Positions 45,677 through 57,594 of a DNA stretch of 64,000 nucleotides are shown one piece after another. Location: contig NC_134023.1 in NCBI RefSeq assembly GCF_040712315.1, positions 32,667,088 through 32,731,087 of the forward strand. Direction: 5' to 3'. The translations under genes and the position numbers were made by a program. Every line of letters starts with the position of its first letter. The first letter of the stretch is position 1. Below the pieces are notes generated by a model that ran no database searches, was not told the origin of the DNA, and was given only the letters and a program-made list of their open reading frames with translations. Source of the stretch: Castanea sativa. Taxonomy: Eukaryota > Streptophyta > Magnoliopsida > Fagales > Fagaceae.

Positions 45677-47731
45677 TCAGCCATGGAAGTTCAGTGCACA
45701 ATCATCTAAAAAACTGTCAGACATAGTGTTTATATTGCAAATATGATTGTCCTCTTTCATCAACCTAAGCAATGTTCCTAATATAACATAAGCTTGTAAG
45801 GCTTGTGGGTGAGATTTATCACTTGACACAAAGGTATGAACATTACTAGAAATCTGTATCCAACTATAACCTGGAACTTTAAAATCACACCTGTCCCTCA
45901 TTATTTTGCGTACACTTGCCAAATCATGCCAAAGCCTTTCAGAAGCATACAAGTTAGACATCAGAGTATAATTCGCAGGATTGTTCGGCTCTAATGCAAA
46001 TAACTTTTCTGCGGCCCATTTTGCTAATCTAAGATTTTTATGGACTTTACATGCTCCAATGAATGCTCCTAAGGTATTTGACCCAGGTTCCATTGGCATT
46101 GAGGTCAAAACATCAAATGCCTCATCCAAAAGACCAAAGCGCCCAAAAAGATCTATAAGACAGGCATAGTGCTCTGAGTTCGGAACAATTTGGTAGTAAC
46201 TGGTCATCAAATTGAAGTAATGCAGGCCCTTCTTTACTAGGCCCCCATGGTTACAGGCAGAGAGAAGCCCAAGAAAAATTATTGGATCTGGCCTAATGCC
46301 ATAAGATAACATCTTCTCAAATAACTCGGTAGCTTCTTTGGTAAGACCATGGAATGCATATGCACATACAACTGAAGTCCATGTAACAAGATCAGGCTCT
46401 AAAACAGAGCTGAAGCATTGATATGCACCAAGGATGCTGCCACATTTGGAGTATGCATTTATCAGAGCATTGGATATCGATAAAAAGGCTTGAAGCCCTA
46501 GCTTAATAGTACTAGCATGAGCTTGCATAATTTCACTAGTGGCAGACAAGTTGCCACATGAGCTAAGGATGCTAGCAAGAGTTAATTCATCAGGATAGAA
46601 ACCTGCTTTAAGCATTTTCTTCAGAAGTTTCATAGCTTCCTTCCCATCTCCATGCTGTCCGTAAGCCACAATCATAGTATTCCAAGACACAACATTTCTA
46701 ATGTTCATCCCATCGAAAGCCTTGCAAGCATCATCGATACTTTGATTATTTGCATACATATCAACAAGTGCACTCACCACTTGAACATCTAAATCAAAAG
46801 AGTTTCTTACAATAAGGCCATGGATTTGCTTTCCCAAATTACAAGATTCCAACGTACCACACAAACTCAGCAGGCTACTGAATGTAAACTCATCCCCCTT
46901 CACACCTTGCAACTGCATCAAATTGAAGACCCCAAAAGCCTCTTTGGCCAAACAATTAGAAACATAGCAAGATACCATCACATTCCACAAAACCAAATCT
47001 CTAGACAAAATGCCATCAAAAGCCCGTCTAGCATCTCCCACAAAGCCACATGTTGCATACAACTTGACGAGAGCACTACCAACAAAACTATTCAAGTCAA
47101 ACCCCGCTTTCACTATAAAACAATGCAGTTCTTTACCAATCACAACATCATCCAACTCAATGCATGCACGAAACAAACCGTTAAAAGTTATATCATCTGG
47201 CCATACCATTTCCAACAACATTCTCCTAAAATAAGAAATACCCAGATAAAGGTTCGACCTATTATTACTACTAAAGTCAACAACACCACAAATAACAGTG
47301 TTCCATGACACCACGTTTCTCACACGCATATCATCGAACAGTCTCTGTGCATCATGAAACTCCTTGCATCTAACATAAACACTCAAAATCTGGTTCTGCA
47401 AGGACAATACATTATACAATCCCAACTCTATCACATGTGCATGCAGTTGTTTTCCTTGGGGAAGAAATCCCATTTTGGCTGAGACTTTGAGGGCATTGGA
47501 GCAAAAAGAATGGGCCGAGTGAGGATCGCTGAAATGGGTTGCCTCGGAAATAGGCATTTTGGCTCTGAGTCGACTCAGAGGGAGAGATGAGTCGTTTTTT
47601 TGAGCATTTTGGCTGGTTTGAGCTGAGGAAAGTATTGGCGGGAAGGACAACTGCCGTTTGAAATGGACGGTGGGGATCGAAGATGAGCGGCATTTGGACA
47701 GCATATGATGATGATTGATAATGAGACCCAA
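45677..47731 (-). CDS. PPR protein, PLS/E class, At2g46050-like
   Basis: Single-exon gene of 684 residues. The first 60 residues are Ser-rich with few acidic residues and could be an organelle-targeting peptide. From about 75 to 580 there are tandem pentatricopeptide repeats, with typical cores NVVSWNTVICG, DLVLWNVMVSCYV, NVVSWNTMIVAYGQHG and DLVTWTSVVCAYA and the linking helices GKELHCFIVKAGF and GKQIHGLIVRNSF. An E-type tail (LEPNNPANYTLMSNLYASE, then VPGYSWIQI) follows, but no DYW domain. Such proteins bind organellar RNA, often for C-to-U editing. Similarity in layout and wording to Arabidopsis At2g46050 (mitochondrial) is from memory. The upstream ATG was chosen because it keeps the longest targeting-like leader; ATG at 47704 is an alternative. 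Confidence 0.93.
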   Translation of the reverse strand: MGLIINHHHMLSKCRSSSIPTVHFKRQLSFPPILSSAQTSQNAQKNDSSLPLSRLRAKMPISEATHFSDPHSAHSFCSNALKVSAKMGFLPQGKQLHAHVIELGLYNVLSLQNQILSVYVRCKEFHDAQRLFDDMRVRNVVSWNTVICGVVDFSSNNRSNLYLGISYFRRMLLEMVWPDDITFNGLFRACIELDDVVIGKELHCFIVKAGFDLNSFVGSALVKLYATCGFVGDARRAFDGILSRDLVLWNVMVSCYVSNCLAKEAFGVFNLMQLQGVKGDEFTFSSLLSLCGTLESCNLGKQIHGLIVRNSFDLDVQVVSALVDMYANNQSIDDACKAFDGMNIRNVVSWNTMIVAYGQHGDGKEAMKLLKKMLKAGFYPDELTLASILSSCGNLSATSEIMQAHASTIKLGLQAFLSISNALINAYSKCGSILGAYQCFSSVLEPDLVTWTSVVCAYAFHGLTKEATELFEKMLSYGIRPDPIIFLGLLSACNHGGLVKKGLHYFNLMTSYYQIVPNSEHYACLIDLFGRFGLLDEAFDVLTSMPMEPGSNTLGAFIGACKVHKNLRLAKWAAEKLFALEPNNPANYTLMSNLYASERLWHDLASVRKIMRDRCDFKVPGYSWIQISSNVHTFVSSDKSHPQALQAYVILGTLLRLMKEDNHICNINTMSDSFLDDCALNFHG

Positions 47732-47965
47732 CGTTCAGTGATGGTTAAAAACTTTTACAATGGAGGGGGAGAGTGACCCGAAACGCCAGCGTTTTGTTTT
47801 GAATTGTAAATAACACTAGCTTATAACCAATACCTAAGCATGGATGATAAATTCAAGTAATGTAATTAGATGCATATTAAATTTCTACCTAGGTTTAATA
47901 CTATTTATGTTCATTTTTAGATTTGTAATAAGGATATTATTTGAATAGTGTATGCGAATTATTAA

Positions 47966-48172
47966 GTGAACGTTTGGATAGTGTCTTGCGTGTCCAGCAT
48001 TCAGCGTTTAAGGTTTTTTGGTGGGTCATGTGCACTGTTCACGGGACTCGCAAGTACTTTTTTCACCAAAAATAACTTCAAAATTAGGTCCCACGACACT
48101 ATTCACACATTTAAAAATTATTTTGCTACAGTGTTTTCACTTTTCAACAATAAACGATATCCAAACACACCC
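47966..48172. mobile_element. Tourist-type MITE (207 bp, TAA duplication)
   Basis: Left end GTGAACGTTTGGATAG; right end CGATATCCAAACACACCC; TAA at 47963-47965 and 48173-48175. It lies about 230 bp upstream of the PPR start codon, so it could affect that promoter. Same family as 31468-31669. Confidence 0.75.
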
Positions 48173-48175
48173 TAA

Positions 48176-50146
48176 TTCTTGATGACCTATAAAAAAAAAA
48201 TGGATGAAATTTGACAACAAACTTGGTCAAGCTACAAACCACTTACATATTTTTCTTGGATGTGAATCTTGACAAATCTACTATTAGTTTACATTTTCTT
48301 CATAGTTTTAAAAATCAGACTAGGAATTGAGCACCAATCTAATTCATAAAACCCCTAAAATTGCTAAAAATCAGTCAAAACCAGGAACTGGGTGCAAAAG
48401 CAATTCTTTGACCGTACCAGTTATTAAAACCACGATTTTCTTCATATATTTTCCATGTTTGTAAAATTTTCAGAAAATTAAAAATCAATAGTTATATCAT
48501 CAATCAAATTTTTGAATTTTAAGTTTTTGTAGTCTATAATTATGCACAAAAATAAGTTTATGAATCGAATAATAAATAACATTCAATTGACACGAAATTT
48601 GACATATGTGTTAAGAACATAAAAAACATGCAATCTAATTGTTAGATTTTTAAAATATGTAGTCATATTAATTTATTAGTTGGAGTTGTAGTGCTATAAT
48701 TAAGTTTGTAGCCAAATTTTGTCTCAAACAAATTGTTCAATCTTAAAGATTTTGATTTAGAAAAAGAAATATTTTGTTACTTCTTTTACTTAATTTTGTT
48801 ATTGTGATGTAATAAATTTATTTTATGTTTATATTTTTCAAATAAGATATAAACAACCAATTTTTAAGATTATGATTAAATTTTCCACTGAAACTTTTAT
48901 TTATTTGAAGTAGTCCAATTTTTAATCTCTCTTGGTCATGAAATCCTAATTGGTCAATCTCTCCTCTCTTGAACTCTAAACTGAAATCCCACCTCGCGTC
49001 TATCTCCAATCCCATCTGTAAAGTCAATTTCTCTCAATTCCCTCTTTTATGTTCAATTTCAATCCTTCGATTTCACCTTTTGCAATTCAATATCTCCAAT
49101 TTTTAAAAATCTGTAGGGTTTTTGGTTTTCTTAATTTGAAAATGGAAGGGAACAGACAAAGCATAGAAATGCTTGAGAATCAGTAAACAGTGGAAGTTGG
49201 AGATCAAAGCTGAGCCTTAAAAAATTCATCTCCAAAGCTCATCGTCTTAATCCCACACTACTAGTCCATGATCTCTTATTGAAGATAGAGAAAGAGAAAG
49301 ACTACAATGGGCCCAATGATATCCACAAGCCCAAGACTCTTCCAGGCCCACTAATAATGGCCCATCAAAGCCATTAAAATTCAAAAAGAGTTTTGCAATC
49401 AGTTTTTTCTCTTCTTCTATTTATTTATTTATTTTTGGAGAGAGAGTTTAGTTTTTTCTCTTCTAATTACTAATTAGAGCACTATCTATCTAGGAATGAG
49501 GTAACAAAAACATGTTGGAAATCTGTTAATAAGTGTGATGCTATCATCTTCTAATGATTCTCATTATATACATCTTACTAACAAGTAGAGGTTGAAAGTA
49601 ATGATAATAAAGGGTTGTTGATTTGACCAAATGATTAAAACAAGACCAGCGTTTTTTTTTCCTCGGTGGAAATGATATTCATCATATGATCAAATCCAGC
49701 TCGCTATTTAGTCACTTAAATGAGTAAAACTATGATTCCAAACCAATCATGTTTTTTGTTTTTTTTTTAATGTTTTTTCATAAGAAAATTTGTGTTATGT
49801 CATCCACACATTCATTTCCAATGACAGCTTCAACTGTGGGATGAAAACTCATGGCAAGTAAAGGCAAACCTAAGGTTCATATTTTAATGATTGAACACGT
49901 GGTTGGGGAAGTTAAACTAGATGTGACAAATTTGAACTGCTTTGCTGTGACAATTTGAACTGTTTTGCTTCAATTTCGTTTAGGTCCCTTTTCAACATTA
50001 ATTTTTATATCGTTTTCTATCATGTGAAACTTCCATTTTCTTGAAAGGAAAAAACTTTTAAATACAATTTATTTTGAATTGAAATCGTGAGTTCGAGATA
50101 AAAGGTATGTAATAAACACTACTCTTTTTTTAAACCTTTTGCTTGT
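48176..50146. other. Intergenic, no gene recognised
   Basis: AT-rich, with T-runs. A stretch near 49290-49380 rich in gggccc/gcccaag words may be a retroelement scrap. Confidence 0.45.
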
Positions 50147-50700
50147 ATGGTCATTGCTTATTTGCTTAGCTCTCTATGGTTCAAGCAGCTAGCTAGGCTC
50201 TATCTTTGGCAATTGTCACCTCTCTCCAGTGGCCAGACTCAATCCTCGACTATCATAAGCTCGCTCTTCACTTGTCAAAAGGTCTCGTTGGCCTCCCAAA
50301 CCTTGTTTTTAGCTCCCTACAACTCAGACTTCCTCCACCTTTGCTTGACCTTGTTGTGCTCTATAGGGACCATGTTGATTGCCGCCCAATATTTCTCCAT
50401 TTTGTCATGCAATTGAAGTTGCAGCTCGGTTATTCTTATCTCGGCCTCATGAGAAGCATGGATAGCTTACATAGGAACAAAAGTTGGTAGCTGCATGAAA
50501 AGACCTATCATAATATACCAGACTTGCTTCTCCTGGTAAGCACTAAGCCCAACATTAGTCGATGCCCAAAAACTAGTGACTGCAAATTACTCCTTGTCCA
50601 TACCCTTACTTGAGTTTGAAAAAAGGGGTTCTTTAGGGGCCATGTTGAGTTTGAAAAAAGGGAATTTATCAGGGCTCACTCATAGTCTCTTTACTTAAAA
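50147..50700 (-). pseudogene. Degenerate coiled-coil-like ORF, probably transposon relic
   Basis: The minus strand near 50410-50210 reads, with several stops, HDKMEKYWAAINMVPIEHNK then VKQRWRKSEL and AKNKVWEANETF, a charged helical pattern seen in plant retroelement-associated proteins. At 50610-50690 the word gagtttgaaaaaaggg is repeated in tandem. No domain is certain. Confidence 0.3.
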
Positions 50701-51409
50701 TAGGACCTTGGCTTGGTCTGCAGGTGGTAGATACAACCATACAACCATATGACTATATGACTTCCGCAGACATCTGCTCTTCAATTTCTCTTTTCGATTC
50801 TTCACCTTTAGTCTCTCTGACTTGTCATCTAATTAACTTTATTTTGATTTTAGTAATTTGGTTTAGTAGTATTTTATTTTTTTGAACATTGTGAAGTCAT
50901 CTAGGCCTTAGGATTTGAATTCTAATTGTATATATAGATGTGAATGAAAATTTTTAGGTATACCTCTATATATATATAAACAATTTGAGATTTAGGTTGT
51001 GGAAGTAGATTTGTGTAATTTGTTCAAAATTTTTGTAGTTTTGTTAGATGTGGGTTTTGATACTTGAGAGGGGCTTGTGGAAGGCTTTAGAGAAAACCGA
51101 CATTGGGGATGTTCTAGAAGAATCCATTGTGAATGTTATTTTTTATCTTTTTTTTTTTGTGGCATGAGGTTTACCTCTATATGAGAGGAATGAAGTATGC
51201 TCTCGAAGTACATAATAATTTTTCAATATATGTTGAACTATTTTTTATAATAAAAAAATTTATTTTAATTATTGATTAAATGATCATTTAAATGGCATCT
51301 TTACTTACAAATATATTAATAGCATATATGCATAATATCTCATAGATGCATTGGATATGACTAATTGATTAGAAAATTTTTCATATGCAGTGCCTTTAAA
51401 ACCATCGGT

Positions 51410-52533
51410 CATAGTTATCAGAATCCTAAGATCCCAATCTTTCTAGGATATGTATTGAAATAGGATCTATGTGGGATTTCGATCCGAATCTTAGAATCTG
51501 ATACCAAAAATTATGTGCTATGAAGGATTTTTTTTTTTTTTTTTTTAACTTATTTCTGGCCTCCAAATGGAGCCCAAAGGCCTTAAATTGATTAAAAAAA
51601 ACTAATAAATAGATCACTTTAGCAACATAGCTCAAATTGATAAATATATCAACATAAAAAATAAAAAAAACCTGAGGCTCACCTCACCATAACCTAATCA
51701 ACAAAATTACAAAAGACTAAAAAGAAGAGAAGAAAGTAGAGAGTAAAGGGCAAGTGCGATAAGGATAAAAAAGTTCATGCTATTGGTGAAGAATTTGAGT
51801 TTGGTAATGCCAATGAAAATGAAGTGAATGAACCTCCAAATACAAAATTAAGAGATTTTGGTGATATCTAATAGATGATGCGAGCCATGTGGCTGCTAAA
51901 AATGATGCGATTGTTGTTAATAATGATCAACCCTACTTTGAGAAACCCAAATGAAGATGACCAAAATTTTGGTCTTGACTATTGAGTGTGTTTGTGGTGT
52001 TGTTTGAAACATTGTTATTTGCTTTGTGTTGTTTATGTGAGATATTATGTATGTTTGTGGTTTTTTTTTTTTTTTTTGAGAGAGTTTCAAACTATGGCGT
52101 TTGCTCCTGATGATTGCTCTTTATCATCAGACCAAGACACTAATCAGTTTTTGGTGTAGGCGGGGATTGAACCCCAGATCTCTTATACAACCATCAGAGA
52201 CTTTACCAGTTGAGCTAACTGAAACCTACTGTATGTTTGTGATATTAGAACTTAGAACTTGATACATGTAAGTTGTAACTTTGAGCTTTGTTTATGTATT
52301 TGTTATTTGGTATTTTATATTTTATTAGTAATTTCACTAATTTGTGTCAAAAATTACTTTTGTTGAATGTTTCTTTAACATATATTATGAACTATAATTA
52401 TAGGTCTTTTTTAATGTATTTTTTTTAATCGGAAAGTAAGATCTTACAATTCTCGTGTCAATCCTACAATTTGATCATCTCATCATCGAAACCTCTCACT
52501 GAACTTGTGTAGTATCTCGTTCCTAATAACCAT
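51410..52533. mobile_element. 9-bp-TSD TIR element family, decayed copy 3
   Basis: Left end CATAGTTATCAGAATCCTAA and a right end complementary to ATGGTTATTAGGAACGAG resemble the termini at 2255 and 34552, followed by gatcc-rich subterminal words. Flanking duplication is not clear. Inside, 51780-51950 reads GEEFEFGNANENEVNEPPNT and AKNDAIVVNNDQPYFEKP with stops, an acidic tail that may be a transposase C-terminus. A SINE (52060-52229) is inserted near the right end. Confidence 0.45.
52060..52229 (-). mobile_element. tRNA-derived SINE with 12-bp target duplication
   Basis: On the minus strand: A box TTAGCTCAACTGG, B box GGTTCAATCCC, then ctgattagtgtcttggtctg and an A-tail (plus-strand T-run). 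The duplication TGTATGTTTGTG is exact at 52048-52059 and 52230-52241. Confidence 0.85.
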
Positions 52534-52890
52534 TCTATCAATTTATTACTTTCCTTATTAAACATTTTCATGTTCAAACTTTTTAAGTGTTAACGTTTGT
52601 AATATGTTAAGCTTCTTAGTAAGGATTAAATTAGTCAAAGCAATAAAAAAGGAGAAGTTATTTCTAACTTTTATCTCATTAAAAAAAAAAAAAAAAAAGG
52701 TTACATGCAATATATTCTTACAATATTTATAGACATTCATGTTCGGCCAAAAATGAAAAGAAAGGGGGAAAAGGTGTTGTTTTATCTTCTCACCCCTACA
52801 TTCTGTAACTTTTCCTCTTCTTTTATGAAAAAAATATATCCCCACTACACTATATTATTAGCTTAAGAAAGTATTATTTAAGAGCTTCTC

Positions 52891-53050
52891 AAATAGTACT
52901 TTCTCAGCTGGTAAAATCTCTAATGGTTGTATAAAAGATTTTGGGTTCAATCCCCACCTACACCAAAAACTGATTGGTGTCTTGATCTGATAATAAAGAG
53001 CTATTATCAGGAGCGGACGTCATAGATTGAAACTCTCTCAAAAAAAAAAA
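52891..53050 (+). mobile_element. tRNA-derived SINE with 20-bp target duplication
   Basis: Same family as 52060-52229 but on the plus strand: tctcagctggtaaaatctct (A box), gggttcaatccccacctaca (B box), and an A-tail ending at 53050. The 20-bp flanks 52871-52890 and 53051-53070 (gta-t/c-tatttaagagcttctc) differ at one base. Confidence 0.85.
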
Positions 53051-53071
53051 GTACTATTTAAGAGCTTCTCG

Positions 53072-53805
53072 TCCTACAATATAATTTGGTGTCTAGGTTT
53101 GTTGTATTCTAGGAGGCCAACGTGCTTAATGTTAATCTACTATACTGTAAAATTCCGTAAACAGTTCGTATCATCTCAAGAGATACGTTGAAACACGTGG
53201 AATTAGCAATAATAATTTATTTCCCATGTTACAAGATACGTTGAAACACCAAAAAGGTAATATCTTTCAATTTATTCTCTATTTTACAATCGTTGTGTAA
53301 TATCATTATATAAATAATTATTTTATAAATTATGAGATACAATTTATTTATTAATTTACGTTTATAGGAAAAGCAACATTTTTTAGTTTGAAATATGTCC
53401 AATATTGGAAAGAAAGAATATATTTTTGGAGTAGAGAAAGGATAAGAGTCTAGGATATTAGGTGTAAGGTGTATTATATGAGCAAATAATTATAATAGAA
53501 AAAGTAGATTTTTCCATTAAAATTTGGATGAGAATGCTATGAAGGAGCAACCTATTTAATTGAAGGAAATTGTTCATTGGTGTTTTTACATCCAAACAAT
53601 ACCCTTTTTTTGTTGGTTGGGGGAGAGGAGGGTTGGGCTATCTATTTTTCTACGTTAGAAAAGGAAATTTTAAGAAAGGGTAGTATAACACGGAAAACAA
53701 AGAAGACAATGTGGGCAAGAGAAATTTTCTTCTGTCACAGACTTTTTAATGGATTTAGATGAAGATTAGAAAAGTTATATTGTGGAACATTCACATTAGA
53801 AAATG

Positions 53806-53806
<1 letters not shown>
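53072..53806. other. Intergenic, no gene recognised
   Basis: AT-rich. A word acaagatacgttgaaacac is repeated near 53180 and 53230. The open frame at 53577 shows no family motif. Confidence 0.5.

Positions 53807-53859
<53 letters not shown>
53807..53859. repeat. (TA)n tract, left flank of TIR elements
   Basis: About 26 TA units end exactly where the TIR element begins (gagatgggttcaagttac). A second TA tract (56001-56047) lies at the other end. Confidence 0.9.
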
Positions 53860-53863
<4 letters not shown>

Positions 53864-55997
53864 TGGGTTCAAGTTACACCTGGTGTAACTTCACAAGAGT
53901 TACACCTTTTGTGAACCATTGATTACTATTAGATCTAAAGACTCAAAAATATTCATAGTAGTATTATTATTACTTCTTAAAAATTAGTGATTTAGGCATT
54001 AACTCTTCTTATTAAAAAAAAAAACCCCAAAGCATTAACTCTTTTTTTTTTTTTCGTCCATATCATCATCTTAGGGAAACTCTAGGGTTGTAGATTGAGT
54101 ATTATGATATCTCTAGCTGTTATATTCTGAGGCCATGGGCAATGGCTATCTGGGAGATAATGCAAGTGAGTTTGAATCCCTTCTTGAATCTTTGGTTGTT
54201 GTTCTTAAGTTTCTTGTCACAAGTAATTACTAATAAGAAAATTATTGAAGGATAAAAGAATTAATTCAATAGATACTTGAAAAAAAAAACGAATTAATAC
54301 ACCAGATGATTATTAAATGACTTCTGGGAAAATTTTAGAATAAGAAATACAAGAAAGAATCACAATGTACACTGCCTAAAGTTGAAGCACACAACTAGTA
54401 CCACAATGAACATAAGAAAATGGTTTTAAGAGTCACATTTAGCTTTTTGAGGGTTGAATGTGATAATATTGCTTTACCATCATATTGGCTACATAATACA
54501 AAGATGGACAAATAAATAAGTTTGCAAAATGGTAATCATGCTTATTAAAAAAAAATAAAGATAGCTTGTATTTACAATTTTATCTTGATAATTTTATGAA
54601 TGGTGGAGGCCTAAAAGTATAGTGCAAAAAGAAAGACAAGAGGAAGAAGACGATGATATGGACGAAAAAAAAAAAAAAGAGTTAATGTTGTGGTTTTTTT
54701 TTTTTTTTCCTTTCCTTTAATAAGAAGAGTTAATGTCTAAATCACAAATTTTAAGGAGTAATAATGATACTATTATGAGTGTTTTTTGACCCTTAGATCT
54801 AATAGTAATCAACGGTTCACAAAAGGTGTAACTCCACTTCTTAATGCATAAATCACTAATTTTTAAGGAGTAATAATGATACTATTATGAGTGTTTTTTG
54901 ACCCTTAGATCTAATAGTAATCAACGGTTCACAAAATGTGTAACTCTTGTAAAAGTGACCTTCACAAAAGGTGTAACTCTTGTGAAATTACACCAGGTGT
55001 AACTTCACAAGAGTTACACCTTTTGTGAACCGTTGATTACTATTAGATCTAAGGATCAAAAAACACTCATAATAGTATCATTATTACTCTTTAAAAATTA
55101 GTGATTGAGGCATTTACTCTTCTTATTAAAGGGAAAAAAAAAAAAACCCACAGCATTAATTTTTTTTTTTTTTTTTCTGTCCATATCATCATCTTAGGGA
55201 AACTCTAGGGTAGTAGATTGAGTATTATGATATCTCTAGCTGTTATATTATGAGGCCATGGGCAATGGCTATCTGGGAGATAATGCAAGTGAGTTTGAAT
55301 CCCTTCTTAAATCTTTGGTTGTTGTTCTTAAGTTTCTTGTCATAAGTAATTACTAATAAGAAAATTATTGAAGGATAAAAGAATTAATTCAATAGATACT
55401 TGAAAAAAAAAACGAATTAATACACCAGATGATTATTAAATGACTTCTGGGAAAATTTTAGAATAAGAAATACAAGAAAGAATCACAATGTAGATCGCCT
55501 AAAGTTGAAGCACACAACTAGTACCACAATGAACATAAGAAAATGGTTTTAACAGTCACATTTAGCTTTTTGAGGGTTGAATGTGATATTATTGTTTTAC
55601 CATCATATTGGCTACATAATACAAAGATGGACAAATAAATAAGTTTGCAAAATGGTAATCATGTTTATTAAAAATAAATAAAGATAGCTTGTATTTACAA
55701 TTTTATCTTGAGAATTTTATGAATGGTGAAGGCCTGAAAGTATAGTGCAAAAAGAAAGACAAGCGGAAGAAGATGATAATATGGATGGAAAACAAAAAAA
55801 AAGTTAATGCTGTGGTTTTTTTTTTTTTTTTCCTTTTTCCTTTCCTTTAATAAGAAGAGTTAATGTCTAAATCACTAATTTCTAGGGAGTATTAATGATA
55901 CTACTATGAGTGTTTTTTGTTCCTTAAATCTAATAGTAATCAACGATTCGCAAAAGGTGTAACTCTTGTGAAGTTACATCAGGTGTAACTTGAATTC

Positions 55998-56000
<3 letters not shown>
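53860..56000. mobile_element. Two tandem long-TIR elements inside a (TA)n tract
   Basis: Two copies, about 53860-54998 and 54985-56000, are in direct orientation and share the middle terminus. Each has inverted arms of about 150 bp starting ttcaagttacacctggtgta and containing nested palindromes (TTACACCTGGTGTAA). The internal 54060-54680 and 55190-55800 segments are nearly identical (ccatgggcaatggctatctg in both). In copy A the right arm holds an extra tandem duplication of about 117 bp (54721-54840 and 54841-54955). No ORF is seen. Foldback-like elements that sit in TA microsatellites (Micron/TAFT type) are known in plants; assignment is tentative. Confidence 0.8.

Positions 56001-56047
<47 letters not shown>
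56001..56047. repeat. (TA)n tract, right flank of TIR elements
   Basis: About 23 TA units directly follow the right end of the tandem TIR elements. Confidence 0.9.
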
Positions 56048-56051
<4 letters not shown>

Positions 56052-56488
56052 AAAGGAAAAAAATAAAGGGCTTGTGGGTGTAGTCATAGCCTCACCCCTC
56101 ATGGTAAATTGTCATTTGGTCTTTTTGCTAAGCTCGTGGATACCACTAGCGCATAGTAAGACATGCCACTACTCGACCCCCTTACCACAATTTTTGCATA
56201 TTATGAAGTATGAGTTAGTACTCAATACTCGAACCCATGACCTCTTAGTATTTGGTTTGAAGTGATGGGTCTTATCGAGGGCTTCCTAGTTCCTACCGTT
56301 GAACCACATTTGCGGAAGGTAAAAGAAAAAAAAGTATTTTGTACCATCAAAAGTAACTTTATCTATTTTATATTATCATTTTAACAATACATCATCCATT
56401 ATTATATATTTTATTCTATTACCACTATGTTTAATTATTCTTTTGAAAAAAATTCTATTGTATTTTATATCATCACTTTTATTTTAAG

Positions 56489-56544
56489 AATAGAGTGTAT
56501 GATTTAGGGTGTGTTGTTACACACCCTAAATCATACGCTCTATT
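56489..56544. repeat. Near-perfect 26-bp hairpin
   Basis: The arm 56489-56514 (aatagagtgtatgatttagg + gtgtgt) pairs with 56519-56544 across a 4-base loop, with one G:T-type mismatch. No terminal duplication or gene is linked to it. It could be a minute foldback element or give a small hairpin transcript. Confidence 0.8.
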
Positions 56545-56896
56545 ATTTTGGTGATATTAAAATAATTGAGGATGGAATAAAATAATACTAGTGTTTAATT
56601 AAGATATAGATATAGGAACAGTATACATTCGACAATGGTAGCTAATCTCAATCAAAAAAAGACAATGTTAGCTAAGAACACATTTTAGAGCCCCAGATGA
56701 CAATGCTCTCATGTAATTTTTATAAAATATAGAATTCAAAATAACAAAATTAGTTTACCAAAAAAAAAAAAAACAAAATTAGTGTGTAATCTCTGACAAA
56801 GGACAAACCTTTGGATATTGGCTGGACTCTACAGTTTTTCTTAAATTTTAATATTGTAATCGTCGGCAATGAATAGGCCCTATATAATCATACAAA

Positions 56897-57166
56897 GAAT
56901 GTGTTTGGATTCAAGGCTGCGTTTTGCGTTTTGCGTTTCAAGCTTTTTTTTTTTTTTTTTTTTTTTTTAAAGCCGCAGATGTTGACCTGTCGGCCGTCAA
57001 CAGTGCAACCAGCCATTGTTCACGGACCCACAAATTTCACTTTCAGCTACTTTTTCATTAAAAATGGGTCCCGCGATACTATTCACACATTTTAAAATTA
57101 TTTTGCTACAGTGTTTTCAGTTTTCAGTTTTCAGTTTTCAGCAATAAGTTCTATCCAAACGGACTC
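56897..57166. mobile_element. Tourist-type MITE with internal T-run
   Basis: Left end GAATGTGTTTGGATTCAAGG; right end CTATCCAAACGGACTC. The interior has attattttgctacagtgttt as in 47966-48172, a T-run (56945-56968), and three copies of gttttca. Flanks share AAAG/AAA, so the 3-bp duplication is not of the usual TAA form. Confidence 0.6.
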
Positions 57167-57193
57167 AAAGTTACAAACTAGTTTCCAATCGCG

Positions 57194-57586
57194 CAGGGGC
57201 GGCGCCACCTTAATAATAAGTTTATATATAATAATTTAGAATTTTTTATTTGTAGATCCTTTAAGAAAAAATTAGAAGCCCTCTCTGTTTTATCTTATAT
57301 CAATAAAATTAAATTTTGCTTTATAATTTATTCTACATTCAGTAGATAAATGATTACTTGATTGTGTACATTGAAAGAGACGTAGCTTGTAGTATTGATA
57401 ATGAGACTATCATGCAACAATTTCAAAATATGAAAACTCGTAGAAGACAATTGTAAACCTTATGTATTCGTGTGTTTTTTATTATTATTGTTGTTGTTGT
57501 TAATATATGAATTTCTCTTTTCATTAGATTGTATAATTTATAATTTTTAAGAAATATCTTGAGAAAAATTCTCGGGGCCGCCGCTG
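57194..57586. mobile_element. hAT-type MITE (393 bp)
   Basis: Left end CAGGGGCGGCGCCACC; right end complement of CAGCGGCGGCCCCGAG. Flanks CAATCGCG (57186-57193) and TAATCGTG (57587-57594) match at 6 of 8. CAGGG termini with 8-bp duplications fit hAT. No ORF. Confidence 0.65.
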
Positions 57587-57594
57587 TAATCGTG

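Noticed and set aside
46820..47308. 162-residue plus-strand open frame
   Set aside because: It lies antisense to the PPR coding sequence, shows no domain, and is explained as a shadow of that gene.
54970..55020. Palindromic repeats considered as a CRISPR-like array
   Set aside because: The repeats are the joined termini of two TIR elements, not regularly spaced units with unique spacers, and the genome is a plant's.
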